Below, one piece after another: positions 35,485 through 45,047 of a DNA stretch of 64,000 bases. A program made the translations under genes and the position numbers. A model generated the notes under the pieces. That model was not told where the DNA came from. It saw only the letters and a list, made by a program, of their open reading frames with translations, and did not search any database. This DNA comes from JAGNXB01 sp942490895 (GTDB taxonomy: Bacteria; Bacteroidota; Bacteroidia; Chitinophagales; Saprospiraceae), in contig CALNZC010000052.1 of the NCBI GenBank assembly GCA_942490895.1, positions 372,001 through 436,000 of the forward strand, written 5' to 3'. Within the stretch, counting starts at the first letter, position 1. Each line of letters starts with the position of its first letter.

Positions 35485-36987
35485 TTACTTGTAGCGACGC
35501 TTAACCTTGTTCTTTTTCACTTTGAATTTGTTACCAGCACTGTCTTCGTTGCCTTCAGGACCACCTGTACGGGTCATTGCACAACGGAAGCCAAGACTGC
35601 GATCTGCCTTGTCCTCTTCTTTGAAGCGACGTGCTCCAGGGGAGAGATACCAGGCGCGGTCCATCCATGAACCACCTTTGATCACACGGGCCTTATCACT
35701 AATCAATGTGGATTTGCCATACTCATAAGTGGCGGCAGACTCTTTGTCTCCATCCATATAGTTCAGTACATTTCCACGCTTGTAATTATCACGAGTAGCC
35801 ACCTCATCATCTTCCACCATACGATACTCCAAGCGACCCAATGAGTCCTTTTCTACTGGATTATTGTCCTCATCCTTCACCTTGGTCATAAACTTGTTAC
35901 CTCGGAAGGGGTTGAGATCATGATTGTCTACATCACGGAGTGTCTCTGGTGTCAGGGCACGATAAACGTCCATGGTCCACTCAGATACGTTACCCGCCAT
36001 ATTGTACAGACCAAAGTCGTTTGGCATGAAGGAACGAACATCAGCAGGGATGTGAGCCTGGTCATTCAGTTTACCCGCCATACCCATATAGTCTCCACTT
36101 CCACGCTTGAAGTTAGCCAGGATTTCACCCTGGTACTTGTTCCGCTTCTGGAAACGAACAGTATTATCGTTCCATGGATACAGACGACGATCTGTGATCA
36201 GTTCTTCATTATCTGTGGCCTGGTTGCCGATCAGAGCAAGAGCAGCATATTCCCACTCGGCTTCTGTTGGGAGACGGTATGCAGGAAGCATGATGCCATC
36301 TTCGAAACGAACCTTACGTTCGCCGCCTGTACGTACATCCTCCAAATTTTTCCGGACAGAACCTTCATATTGACCCGCCAGATATGCTTCAGTGTTGAAG
36401 TTGTCTTCGTCACGCTGCTCTGGGTTGGGGTTCAGGATACCGCGTTCGATGAGAATCATCTCGTTCACACGGTCCGTCCGCCACTGGCAATAGTTATTGG
36501 ACTGAATCCAGTTCACACCAACAACAGGGTAATTATCATATGCCGGGTGACGGAAGTAGGTCTCTACGAATGGCTCGTTGAATGAAAGCTCTTCACGCCA
36601 TACCAAGGTATCGGGAAGAGCATTGCTGGCCACTTCTGGATAGGACTCACCAAAGGTGTTCGCCAACCAGAAGAGGTATTCACGATAATCAATGTTTGAC
36701 ACCTCGGTCTCATCCATGTAAAATGAAGACACCGTCACACGGCGTGGAATCGCGTTCCATTCCATGGCGACATCTTGCTCTGTCAGGCCCATGGTGAACG
36801 TTCCACCTTGTACCAATACCAAGTTCGGGCCTGTGGCCTGACCTTCGTAATCGAGCTTTTCGAATCCGCCCCATTTGGCGTCGTTGTATTTCCATCCAGT
36901 AGAGGAAGAGCGCTCGCCCTTACCGCAACTGCCGAAAAGGAGACCGCTTACGGCCACTGTGAAGAGAATGCTTTTCCAAGAGTTCAT
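35485..36987 (-). CDS. gldJ: Gliding motility / T9SS lipoprotein GldJ
   Basis: A lipoprotein of about 500 residues with a signal peptide and lipobox (L-L-F-G-S-C-G). The mature part is a formylglycine-enzyme/SUMF1-like fold. Diagnostic of GldJ are the early segments T-G-W-K-Y-N-D and V-L-V-Q-G-G-T-F-T-M-G, then I-P-R-R-V-T-V-S-S-F-Y-M-D-E-T-E-V-S-N. Y-P-V-V-G-V-N-W, R-L-P-T-E-A-E-W-E-Y-A and N-V-S-E-W follow, and a lysine/arginine-rich tail ends the protein. GldJ supports the gliding motor and T9SS stability. An ATG at 36996 would add three residues. Its promoter is at 37020-37049, and a terminator follows. Confidence 0.93.
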   Translation of the reverse strand: MNSWKSILFTVAVSGLLFGSCGKGERSSSTGWKYNDAKWGGFEKLDYEGQATGPNLVLVQGGTFTMGLTEQDVAMEWNAIPRRVTVSSFYMDETEVSNIDYREYLFWLANTFGESYPEVASNALPDTLVWREELSFNEPFVETYFRHPAYDNYPVVGVNWIQSNNYCQWRTDRVNEMILIERGILNPNPEQRDEDNFNTEAYLAGQYEGSVRKNLEDVRTGGERKVRFEDGIMLPAYRLPTEAEWEYAALALIGNQATDNEELITDRRLYPWNDNTVRFQKRNKYQGEILANFKRGSGDYMGMAGKLNDQAHIPADVRSFMPNDFGLYNMAGNVSEWTMDVYRALTPETLRDVDNHDLNPFRGNKFMTKVKDEDNNPVEKDSLGRLEYRMVEDDEVATRDNYKRGNVLNYMDGDKESAATYEYGKSTLISDKARVIKGGSWMDRAWYLSPGARRFKEEDKADRSLGFRCAMTRTGGPEGNEDSAGNKFKVKKNKVKRRYK

Positions 36988-37019
36988 CGTGATCATCCGA
37001 TTTTCTAAAATTTGAGGAA

Positions 37020-37049
37020 CAAATATAATCCTTTTACCGAAAGCACAAA
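37020..37049 (-). promoter_or_regulatory. Promoter of gldJ (TTTG-N18-TATATTTG)
   Basis: On the minus strand, TTTG (37049-37046) is followed by exactly 18 bases and TATATTTG (37027-37020), 32 bases before the gldJ start. Both elements match the Bacteroidota consensus, and the spacing is the same as at rnpB. It lies in the 65 bases after the porP-family stop, so gldJ is transcribed independently. Confidence 0.68.
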
Positions 37050-37052
37050 GGC

Positions 37053-38090
37053 CTATCGGAACATCTTTAAACAGTCGCTATAACGACCTCGACGGCGATT
37101 GGCTTCTGCCTGGGCACTATTGTCAAAGTTCAGGATCAGGGAGATTTCATGAGCACCGCCAAATCCGGAAGCTCCGGATATCGTGAGATCATAGGAATAT
37201 CCCATCTTCAATATCCCTTTTTGCAGACCGACCAAGCCGATCACTGCATCCGGGTTGCCACCAGCATGCCGGTACCAGGCACCGGCAAAAACCAGGCCCA
37301 ACTGGCCATACAGGCCCGCATTCAGCTGAGAAAAACCTCCTTGTCTGGTATACAACACATTTGGAGATAGGAACGTAGGGCCATCCAGGTTATTGTCTAT
37401 GTTAATCTGCATTCCCCCCATAAATGACACCCTCATCGGCAGCCCAAAATAGAGGTTATCATTGATCTGCAGGAAGCTTTCGTCAGGCGTAGTGAGATGG
37501 TTCAGACTGAATCCAGCATAAAACATTCGACTGTAGACCAATAGTCCAGCACTCACATCCAGATTGCCCTGAACCAGATCTTCCGGGCGACCTTCTCCAG
37601 TTGGGTTGGGGTTTCCGGAGGGATCATTGGGGCCATTGACCGGATCCAGCTGATCGTAGAAGACCAACCTGTCCCAATCCAGTGACCGTTGTAAATAGGA
37701 ACCTTCTATCCCCATTTTGGCATAGACTTCATTTCCAAAATCGAGGCGATAACTGTAGAGGCCACTCATACCTACCGTTTTGTAGATACCATCTCCGGCA
37801 ACATCTCCCATAGCCGTCAACCCAAAGCCACTGTTGAGCATCGGCACAAACTGATCGTAGGTCACCATATATGTCGCATAGGCATTGGGCAGGTTGGGCC
37901 ATTGATTGCGATAGTGAAGTCCGATACGAGGTAAATTGGTATTTCCGGCAAATGCGGGATTGGTCTGTAAGGGTGCCGCATAATACTGTGAGAAAACCGG
38001 ATCCTGACCAAATGTGTTACACACCATCGTGAGCACTAACGAGATAGTCAGAAAAAGATTCAAGAAGAGAGTCCGTTGACGTTCAACCAT
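37053..38090 (-). CDS. PorP/SprF family T9SS outer-membrane protein
   Basis: A 345-residue outer-membrane protein: the signal peptide ends around F-G-Q-D near residue 29. The family-typical start follows (D-P-V-F-S-Q-Y-Y-A-A-P-L-Q-T-N-P-A-F-A-G), with beta strands to the end. PorP/SprF proteins bind the PorE complex or help attach specific T9SS cargo such as adhesins at the cell surface. The gene is adjacent to porU/porV and gldJ, giving strong context. It ends near basic residues (R-R-R-G-R-Y) and M-F-R. Confidence 0.92.
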   Translation of the reverse strand: MVERQRTLFLNLFLTISLVLTMVCNTFGQDPVFSQYYAAPLQTNPAFAGNTNLPRIGLHYRNQWPNLPNAYATYMVTYDQFVPMLNSGFGLTAMGDVAGDGIYKTVGMSGLYSYRLDFGNEVYAKMGIEGSYLQRSLDWDRLVFYDQLDPVNGPNDPSGNPNPTGEGRPEDLVQGNLDVSAGLLVYSRMFYAGFSLNHLTTPDESFLQINDNLYFGLPMRVSFMGGMQINIDNNLDGPTFLSPNVLYTRQGGFSQLNAGLYGQLGLVFAGAWYRHAGGNPDAVIGLVGLQKGILKMGYSYDLTISGASGFGGAHEISLILNFDNSAQAEANRRRGRYSDCLKMFR

Positions 38091-38161
38091 ATTGTACTTT
38101 TAAGATTCCTGCCTTATGGCAATACAACTATACCGGTAACGTTTCTGTAACAGTAAACCTT

Positions 38162-41100
38162 ATGCGAATGGCCGTTTTAACCTTGAGATCCACTGGATTA
38201 GGGATTCTTTCTGTCCTTACCCTGCCACTTTGGTCCCAACCACGACCGAATCAGGAACCTGTAACGATTTTGCAAAATACGCATTTCGAACAGACCGCAC
38301 CAGTCCCTTCATCGCAAGATGTGGAAATTTCTCAAGAGATAACAGCTTTTATTCCGTCAGGTACTGTCCCCCACGTCACCTTACGGGGCGGCACTGAAGA
38401 GTCTGTACTTGCTGGTGGCAACATCTACAAACTTGCCATCGCTCAGGATGGCATGTACAAGATGTCCTATGACTTCCTGAAAAACACCTTAAAACTTCCC
38501 ATCGACCAAATCGATCCCCGAGACCTTCATCTCTATGGGAATGGTGGGGCCATGCTCCCTCGGGCGAATGCCACACCCCGACCTGATGATCTGGTTGAAA
38601 ACGCCATATATGTGTTCGGTGAAGAGGATGGCATTTTTCACCCCACCGATTACATCCTCTTCTATGCTTCCGGGCCGAAGCAGGAAGTTTATGACCCAAC
38701 CGGCAACAAACTCACCCAGATCACCCATCTCTACGATACCCGGAGTTACTATTTTCTGAAAATTGATGCCTTTGATGGATTGCGGGTGGGCAATCGTGCG
38801 AATCTATCTCCAGGAGGCTATACCAGTTCGTCCTATGACGATGTGCAGTGCTTAGAAGATGAACTCTACAATCTGCTGGATGGCGCCTCCGGAACACAAG
38901 GCTCCGGGCTGCGCTGGTTTGGCGATCGTCTCTCGTCATCACTGACATCCATAACCTACAGCAATAGGTTCGACCTGACCAACCTGGTACCCGGCGAACC
39001 GGTGGCGGTATCCGCTGGATTTGGTTCGCGCAGCGACGCATCCAACACATTCACACTGACCCTGGGAACAACCGCTTTGAAGTCCAACACCATGGGTAGC
39101 ACCAACCTGGGGAATGTCGAAGCCGTCTACGCGCGACTTGGGAATATTCAGGATGTCTATCTACCCTCGGGCGACAACTTCTCCGTCAAGGTCAGCTATA
39201 GTGCTTTGGGAAGCGGAGCTGCCGGATGGGTAGACTATCTGGAATTGCGCATGCGCAGACAGTTGATTCTCGGGAGCAAACCCCTCCGTTTTGCCGATCT
39301 GCGTACACTGGGCCAGGACAAGGCAACATTGACCCTCAACCAGGTGGATGCCCAGACAATGATCTGGGATATTCAAAATCCACTGTTGCCGGTTATCCAG
39401 GAATATCAAACCAACGGCAGCCAGGCGACCTACACCTATGAACCTGACGACCTCCACACCTTTATAGCCTTTAGAACGAATGGGGTCTTCCAATCACCGG
39501 AGGCGATCGGCAAGGTGACAAATCAAAATCTACACGGCATCCTGGAAGCAGATCTGTTGATCGTCTATCATCCGGATTTTACCGCATCTGCAGAAGAACT
39601 GGCTCAACATCGTCAATCCTTTTCCGGGTTGAAGGTGGCCATGGCTTCTGTCGATCAGGTCTATAATGAGTTCTCCTCCGGGGCAAAAGACCCCTATGCC
39701 ATCCGGGATCTGGCACGAATGATTTGGAAGCGCGACAGCCTCTTTGGTCACCTGCTCCTCTTTGGGGATGCGTCATTTGACTATCGAAACATTAAAAAGC
39801 TGACCAATTCCGGAGATTTTGTACCCGTCTTTGAAACAGATGAATCGCTGGACCCCGTCCGGGCCTTTCCCACGGATGACTACTTTGGTATTCTGGAAGA
39901 TCAGGAAGGTGCATCCGCAACTGGGCATACCATTGATGTCGCTGTCGGCCGCTTGCCAGTGGAGACAGTTGAAGAAGCTACCGGAGTAGTCAATAAGATC
40001 ATTGCATACGACAAGGATCCCACCTTCTTTGACGACTGGCGCCTTCGATTTGTCAATATGGCTGACGATGAAGATGACAACTATCACCTCAATGATGCGG
40101 ATGAACTTTCGGAATTAGTTCGCGCCTGGAAGCCTGAACTCAACCAGGACAAAATCTATATCGATGCATTCAAACAGATCTCCACTCCGGGAGGTGAACG
40201 ATATCCCGATGCCAACAAAGCGCTGAACAACAACATGTTCAAAGGGGCATTGGTCGTCAATTACCTCGGCCACGGTGGCACCTCGGGTTGGACTCAGGAG
40301 CGGGTGCTCCACTTGACGGATATCCAGAATTGGTCCAATAGCAACCGGTTACCTCTCTTTATTACGGCGACTTGTACGTTTGCCGGGTTTGACAATCCGG
40401 GAAATAAAAGCGCAGGAGAGTTGGTACTGCTCAACCCGAAAGGAGGTAGCATCGCATTGTTCAGCACCGTAAGACCTGTCTATGCCGGCCTGAACAAGGA
40501 CCTTGCTGAGAATGCCCTTAGAGAGCTGTTCAACGACGGCGAACCCTACGAAAAAAGCATGGGCGAGGCGCTTCGCCGCGCTAAGAATAAACGTGGCAAT
40601 GGACAAAATGACCGGAAGTTCATGATGCTGGGCGACCCGGCACAGCACCTGGCTTACCCAAGGCTTCGTGTCGTGACTACCAAATTGAACGGCATCGATG
40701 TCACCCCCAACCCACCAGGCCCGCTGGACACCCTGAAAGCCTTGCAAACCGTGACGATTGAAGGTCGCATCGAAGACAGGAACGGACAATTGGTTGAAGA
40801 CTTTAACGGGACCATATATCCCACCCTTTTCGATAAGGCGATCACAGCCAAGACGCTGGCCAATGACCCGGACAGTTATGTCAAGTCATTCCGCCTGCAG
40901 AAGAATATCCTCTTTGAAGGGGCGGCTTCGGTCACCAATGGCACCTTTACTGTGACCATGACCTTGCCCAAGGATATCATCTTTGAATTTGGGAATGGCA
41001 AGCTCTCTTACTACGCCTTTGATGGTGTGGACCGCGATGCAACAGGCAACTTTGAAGACTTTGTCATTTTTGGTGTTGATGATATGGCACCGACCGATAA

Positions 41101-41773
41101 TCTCCCCCCGATCGTCAATGTCTTCATGAATGACTCCGACTGGTCTTTCGGCGGCCTGACGGGCGACCGGCCAATCTTGTATGCCGAATTGTATGATGAT
41201 TCGGGGTTCAATATTTCCGGCAACAGCATTGGGCATGACCCGATCGGTGTCCTGAATGAGGATACCAAGAACACCTATGCTCTGAATGACTTTTTTGAAC
41301 CCGTGAAAGATGACTTCAGACGGGGAATCATTCGTTATCCCCTGCAAAAGCTAGAGCCTGGACGATATTCCATTCGGGTAAGGGCATGGGATATCCACAA
41401 CAATCCGGGAGAGGGATTCACCGAGTTTGTGGTGGGAAGCCTGGAAGATGGCGCCTTGGCACATGTTTTGAATTATCCTAATCCGTTCGGCACCTGGACC
41501 AACTTCCAATTTGAACACAATCTGGCAGGTCAATCGATTCAAGTAGACATCCAGATCTTTGATATGATGGGCAGGGCCGTCAAAACCATCCGTGAAGTAC
41601 TCACCGGACAAAGTAATCGGGTCAGCTCAATAGGATGGGATGGCAAGACGGATCTTGGAGGCGATCTACCAAATGGTCTTTATTTATATAAGATCCATAT
41701 TCGAGCGCTGGATGGACTTCGCGTCGGTCAGGATGCAGAAAGCACAGTAGAGAAATTGGTTTTGCTAAAATAA
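38162..41773 (+). CDS. porU: Type IX secretion sortase PorU
   Basis: A 1203-residue gingipain-like (C25) peptidase that removes T9SS C-terminal signals and attaches cargo at the surface. A signal peptide is visible at residues 1-26. After a long N-terminal beta region, the C25 domain occupies about 440-830. Its catalytic histidine is 704 (L-G-H-G-G) and catalytic cysteine 738 (T-A-T-C-T-F-A-G-F). The C-terminus is T9SS-signal-like, with N-Y-P-N-P-F near 1103 and N-G-L-Y-L-Y-K near 1175. It is followed by porV, the usual gene order, and divergent from the porP-family gene. Confidence 0.95.
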   Translation: MRMAVLTLRSTGLGILSVLTLPLWSQPRPNQEPVTILQNTHFEQTAPVPSSQDVEISQEITAFIPSGTVPHVTLRGGTEESVLAGGNIYKLAIAQDGMYKMSYDFLKNTLKLPIDQIDPRDLHLYGNGGAMLPRANATPRPDDLVENAIYVFGEEDGIFHPTDYILFYASGPKQEVYDPTGNKLTQITHLYDTRSYYFLKIDAFDGLRVGNRANLSPGGYTSSSYDDVQCLEDELYNLLDGASGTQGSGLRWFGDRLSSSLTSITYSNRFDLTNLVPGEPVAVSAGFGSRSDASNTFTLTLGTTALKSNTMGSTNLGNVEAVYARLGNIQDVYLPSGDNFSVKVSYSALGSGAAGWVDYLELRMRRQLILGSKPLRFADLRTLGQDKATLTLNQVDAQTMIWDIQNPLLPVIQEYQTNGSQATYTYEPDDLHTFIAFRTNGVFQSPEAIGKVTNQNLHGILEADLLIVYHPDFTASAEELAQHRQSFSGLKVAMASVDQVYNEFSSGAKDPYAIRDLARMIWKRDSLFGHLLLFGDASFDYRNIKKLTNSGDFVPVFETDESLDPVRAFPTDDYFGILEDQEGASATGHTIDVAVGRLPVETVEEATGVVNKIIAYDKDPTFFDDWRLRFVNMADDEDDNYHLNDADELSELVRAWKPELNQDKIYIDAFKQISTPGGERYPDANKALNNNMFKGALVVNYLGHGGTSGWTQERVLHLTDIQNWSNSNRLPLFITATCTFAGFDNPGNKSAGELVLLNPKGGSIALFSTVRPVYAGLNKDLAENALRELFNDGEPYEKSMGEALRRAKNKRGNGQNDRKFMMLGDPAQHLAYPRLRVVTTKLNGIDVTPNPPGPLDTLKALQTVTIEGRIEDRNGQLVEDFNGTIYPTLFDKAITAKTLANDPDSYVKSFRLQKNILFEGAASVTNGTFTVTMTLPKDIIFEFGNGKLSYYAFDGVDRDATGNFEDFVIFGVDDMAPTDNLPPIVNVFMNDSDWSFGGLTGDRPILYAELYDDSGFNISGNSIGHDPIGVLNEDTKNTYALNDFFEPVKDDFRRGIIRYPLQKLEPGRYSIRVRAWDIHNNPGEGFTEFVVGSLEDGALAHVLNYPNPFGTWTNFQFEHNLAGQSIQVDIQIFDMMGRAVKTIREVLTGQSNRVSSIGWDGKTDLGGDLPNGLYLYKIHIRALDGLRVGQDAESTVEKLVLLK

Positions 41774-41829
41774 ACCGGAAAAAAAGCAGTTATCTATGCG
41801 GTTCCCCCGGGCCTAGCGGCTAGAATCGT

Positions 41830-41837
41830 TAATTTTG
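41830..41837 (+). promoter_or_regulatory. Candidate -7 box for porV
   Basis: TAATTTTG fits TAnnTTTG, 21 bases before the chosen porV start. There is no TTG 18 bases upstream, and co-transcription with porU remains possible. Confidence 0.38.
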
Positions 41838-41858
41838 CGCTTTAATTTGACAAACAGG

Positions 41859-43034
41859 ATGAAGAAACTCGTAGTACTCGTATTGGCCCTAGGCCTGATC
41901 AGTCCAGTTATGGCCCAGCGTCAAATCTGCATAGGTCAAACGATTGGTGGTGATTGTATCAATACCATCTTCACGGCGGTGCCTTTTTTACGGATCAATC
42001 CCGATGCCCGTTCTGGCGCTATGGGTGATGTGGGCATTGGCATCTCTCCTGATGCCAATTCGATGCACTTCAATGCATCCAAGCTGGCATTTACGGAAAA
42101 AGACCTCAGTATTGCCGCAAACTATACGCCATGGCTCCGCAACCTCGGACTGAATGACGTTTATCTGGCTTACCTCACAGGGTACAAAAAGCTGGATGAG
42201 TTTCAAACTCTGGGTATCGGGTTACGTTATTTTTCTCTCGGAAATATCCAATACACCGGATTGCAGGGAGAACCTCGTGGTACAGGCCGTCCAAATGAAT
42301 TTGAACTGTCCGCGGCTTATGCCCGGAAACTCTCAGACCAATTCTCAGTAGGGATCACTGGTAAATTCATCTATTCCAATCTGGCTTCCGGCCAGGAGGT
42401 TGATGGAAACATTATCGACCCGGGAATCGCCGGCGCTGCAGATATCTCTGCAACCTATATCAAGAAGCTGAAGTTCAACGAACGGCCTTCTGTGCTTCGG
42501 ATCGGTGCAGTGGTGTCCAACGTTGGTTCTAAGATCACCTACACCAATTCACAAAAGCGGGATTTCCTCCCGGCGAATCTGGGTCTTGGTGCAGCCTGGG
42601 AAATGCAGTTAGATGATCACAACTCACTGACCTTGGCCCTGGATATCAATAAACTCCTGGTACCCACACCAGATACGCTTGACCTGGATAATGACAATCG
42701 TCCGGATTACCGCGACAAGAGCCCAATTGAAGGATTATTCAGCAGCTTTGGAGATGCACCTGGAGGCTTTAATGAAGAAATGCGGGAGCTATACTACTCG
42801 CTGGGCATTGAGTACTGGTACGACCAGCAGTTTGCCTTGCGTGCCGGTTATTTCTTCGAAGATATCACCAAGGGAGGCCGCCGCTATTTTACATTAGGCC
42901 TCGGTGTCAAGTACAATATCTTCGGCATCAACATCTCCTACCTGGTTCCGACAACCAGCCAGCGAAACCCCCTGGACAACACCTTGCGATTCAGCATGCT
43001 GTTTGACTTTGGTGTGTTCGGCGCAACGGAGTAA
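41859..43034 (+). CDS. porV: T9SS outer-membrane shuttle protein PorV
   Basis: A 391-residue outer-membrane barrel when started at M-K-K-L-V-V-L (41859); the frame opens eight codons earlier without a signal-peptide-like start. The signal peptide ends near V-M-A-Q. It has the PorV hallmark F-L-R-I-N-P-D-A-R-S-G-A-M-G-D and G-I-S-P-D-A-N-S near the N-terminus and barrel strands to the end (F-G-V-F-G-A-T-E). PorV collects cargo from the SprA translocon and delivers it to PorU. It is followed by a terminator shared with rnpB. Confidence 0.95.
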   Translation: MKKLVVLVLALGLISPVMAQRQICIGQTIGGDCINTIFTAVPFLRINPDARSGAMGDVGIGISPDANSMHFNASKLAFTEKDLSIAANYTPWLRNLGLNDVYLAYLTGYKKLDEFQTLGIGLRYFSLGNIQYTGLQGEPRGTGRPNEFELSAAYARKLSDQFSVGITGKFIYSNLASGQEVDGNIIDPGIAGAADISATYIKKLKFNERPSVLRIGAVVSNVGSKITYTNSQKRDFLPANLGLGAAWEMQLDDHNSLTLALDINKLLVPTPDTLDLDNDNRPDYRDKSPIEGLFSSFGDAPGGFNEEMRELYYSLGIEYWYDQQFALRAGYFFEDITKGGRRYFTLGLGVKYNIFGINISYLVPTTSQRNPLDNTLRFSMLFDFGVFGATE

Positions 43035-43057
43035 TCAACCGAATATCCAGTAAAAAA

Positions 43058-43090
43058 GGTCTGACAGGAATCCCTGTCAGACCTTTTTTT
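43058..43090. terminator. Shared terminator of porV and rnpB
   Basis: ggtctgacagg/cctgtcagacc is an 11-bp stem with loop aatc, flanked by A6 on the left and T7 on the right, so it can end both the plus-strand porV and the minus-strand RNase P RNA, whose 3' end lies a few bases away. Confidence 0.9.
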
Positions 43091-43098
43091 ATGAAAAG

Positions 43099-43501
43099 TG
43101 TCGCCGGCCGATAAGCCGGATTCTGTTTCCGCCCGAAGGCGAAACTCTGTCATTTATCTGCTTCCGCCATCACTGACGGAATGAAGCTGCCTACCCCTCC
43201 GGGTTCCACCGAAGTGGAACAAGCCGAGCCGGCCTGTCCGAAGACCCGGATGTACATGGCATTTCAACCCACAAGGTTTATCCCACCCTCGGATTACTCT
43301 GAAGATGCGTGCGCTCTTACCGCACGATTTCACCCTTACCTCCCGTCGTAAGACGGGATCGGCGGTATGTTTCTGTGACCCGGTCTGTACCCCAGCGCCT
43401 TCGCGATGGAGCCCCAGCGGTTAGCTGGTGTGGTGCTCTGCGTTGTCCGGACTTTCCTCCCCGAACCTGAAATTCGAGGCGACAGAGTGGCCGGCGACAC
43501 C
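43099..43501 (-). ncRNA. rnpB: RNase P RNA (M1 RNA, bacterial type A)
   Basis: On the minus strand the RNA begins GGTGTCGCCGGCC and ends GGCCGGCGACAC; these ends pair as helix P1 (43489-43500 with 43099-43110). Just inside lies the conserved core GAGGAAAGTCCGGAC, then the universally conserved region near the other end with ACAGAA and CCGGCTTA. A GC-rich middle carries several hairpins. The RNA is the catalytic part of RNase P, trimming tRNA 5' leaders. About 403 nucleotides is normal. It has a strong promoter at 43503-43531 and a terminator at 43058-43090. Confidence 0.95.
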
Positions 43502-43502
43502 A

Positions 43503-43531
43503 CAAAGATACATCCTTCACCTGTGCATCAA
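43503..43531 (-). promoter_or_regulatory. Promoter of rnpB (TTG-N18-TATCTTTG)
   Basis: The minus strand carries TTG (43531-43529), exactly 18 bases, then TATCTTTG (43510-43503). The RNA's P1 helix starts at 43500, so transcription must begin within about three bases of the box, consistent with the known -7 position. This fixes spacing and start distance for other promoters of this genome. Confidence 0.75.
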
Positions 43532-43552
43532 GCCATCAGGATCACCTGGAAT

Positions 43553-43572
43553 TAGAAGCCAATCGGCTTCTA
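43553..43572. promoter_or_regulatory. Perfect hairpin between rnpB and the DUF819 gene
   Basis: tagaagcc (43553-43560) and ggcttcta (43565-43572) form an 8-bp inverted repeat with loop aatc. It lies between two divergent genes, so an operator is possible. No T-run is present. Confidence 0.4.
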
Positions 43573-43634
43573 GAAAGTGGCAATATTCTTCAAATGCGGA
43601 TGTTCCGCTTATTTTGGGGGCAAAACAAGCGCAT

Positions 43635-44882
43635 ATGGACCCGGTATTGACGAATGATGCAGTGGTTTTGGGACTTCTCATGACCATCTTAGCCTTGATC
43701 ATGTGGACGTCCCGAAGTATCAAACCATTCTGGAAAAAGTTCTACACCTATATTCCGGCCCTTCTGCTTTGCTATTTTTTACCAGCGCTATTGAACTGGC
43801 CACTCGGCTGGGTTTCCGGTGAGGAGTCTCACCTGTACTTTGTGGCTTCACGGTATCTATTGCCGGCATCTTTGATTCTCCTTTGTCTGAGCATCGACTT
43901 CAAGGCCATCTTCAATCTGGGCCCAAAAGCCTTGATCATGTTCTTGACAGGGACCCTGGGCGTGGTTCTGGGAGGGCCTGTCGCCATTTTAATTATTACA
44001 AACTTTTTCCCCGACCTATTGAATGTTCCTCCGGATGAACTGTGGAAGGGACTGGCCACAGTAGCGGGAAGTTGGATCGGAGGTGGCGCCAACCAGACCG
44101 CCATGAAAGAGATCTTTGAAGTTGGGGATAATCTCTTTGGCAGTATGCTGGTCGTGGATATCATTGTCGCGAATATCTGGATGGGCTTCCTCCTGTATGG
44201 CACCAACATCAACAAGCGTATTGACAAATGGCTGAAAGCAGATTCCTCCGCTATTGAAGACCTTAAGAAAAGGGTTGAAGATTATCGATCCAGCATAGCG
44301 AAAATGCCCACTACTTACAGCCTTTTCCTCATTGCGGCTGTGGGTTTTGGCGGGACGGGATTGGCCCATTTCGGGGCAGACCTGATTACCCCGGCTCTGG
44401 GCAACTATGAAGCCAGCCTGAAAGAAATAGGCATGCATTCGCTTCTGTCTAATTTCTTCTGGTTAGTGGTCTTTGCCACCTCCTTCGGACTGATCCTGTC
44501 CTTTACTAAAGCGCGCAAGCTGGAAGGCGTGGGTGCCAGCCAATGGGGATCTCTGTTCATTTACGTACTGGTGGCCACCATTGGCATGAAGATGAATTTG
44601 AAAGAAGTATTCAGTCATCTTGGTTTGTTTGCCATCGGCCTTGTCTGGATGTTGATCCATGCTGGAATCATGATTCTGGTAGCGAAGTGGATTAAAGCAC
44701 CTTTCTTTTTCCTGGCTGTGGGCAGTCAGGCAAATATTGGAGGTGCTGCGTCTGCTCCCGTCGTGGCATCAGCGTTTAGTCCCAGCCTGGCACCCGTAGG
44801 GGTACTACTCGCGGTGCTCGGATACGCCTTAGGTACTTACGGTGCATTGGTCTGTGCCTGGCTGATGCAAGCTTCTGTATAG
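43635..44882 (+). CDS. DUF819 family membrane transporter-like protein
   Basis: A 415-residue membrane protein with about ten or more helices, started at M-D-P-V-L-T-N-D (43635). The open frame extends back to 43428 across the RNase P RNA and its promoter, so that start is not accepted. The family signature V-A-G-S-W-I-G-G-G-A-N-Q-T-A-M-K lies near residue 145 and the A-N-I-G-G-A-A-S-A-P motif near 370; both are typical of DUF819 (YjcL-like) proteins. The fold has internally repeated halves, as in many secondary transporters. The substrate is unknown. Confidence 0.9.
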   Translation: MDPVLTNDAVVLGLLMTILALIMWTSRSIKPFWKKFYTYIPALLLCYFLPALLNWPLGWVSGEESHLYFVASRYLLPASLILLCLSIDFKAIFNLGPKALIMFLTGTLGVVLGGPVAILIITNFFPDLLNVPPDELWKGLATVAGSWIGGGANQTAMKEIFEVGDNLFGSMLVVDIIVANIWMGFLLYGTNINKRIDKWLKADSSAIEDLKKRVEDYRSSIAKMPTTYSLFLIAAVGFGGTGLAHFGADLITPALGNYEASLKEIGMHSLLSNFFWLVVFATSFGLILSFTKARKLEGVGASQWGSLFIYVLVATIGMKMNLKEVFSHLGLFAIGLVWMLIHAGIMILVAKWIKAPFFFLAVGSQANIGGAASAPVVASAFSPSLAPVGVLLAVLGYALGTYGALVCAWLMQASV

Positions 44883-45047
44883 GTTATCCATTCGCCAGAG
44901 CCAGCTACAATTCCCTGGATATTCTTGCGGAAATGATCGGTCATGTAAGCTCTGGATTGTCATTTGACAGACGTCGTCATCTGTGGTCAGAATAGCCATC
45001 CTGGTCCTTCTTTTGTATCTTGATAGTTTGAATCTACGCGATCACGA

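Noticed and set aside
43428..43634. Longer start for the DUF819 gene
   Set aside because: It would place coding sequence across the RNase P RNA and its promoter, and the added residues are not membrane-like.
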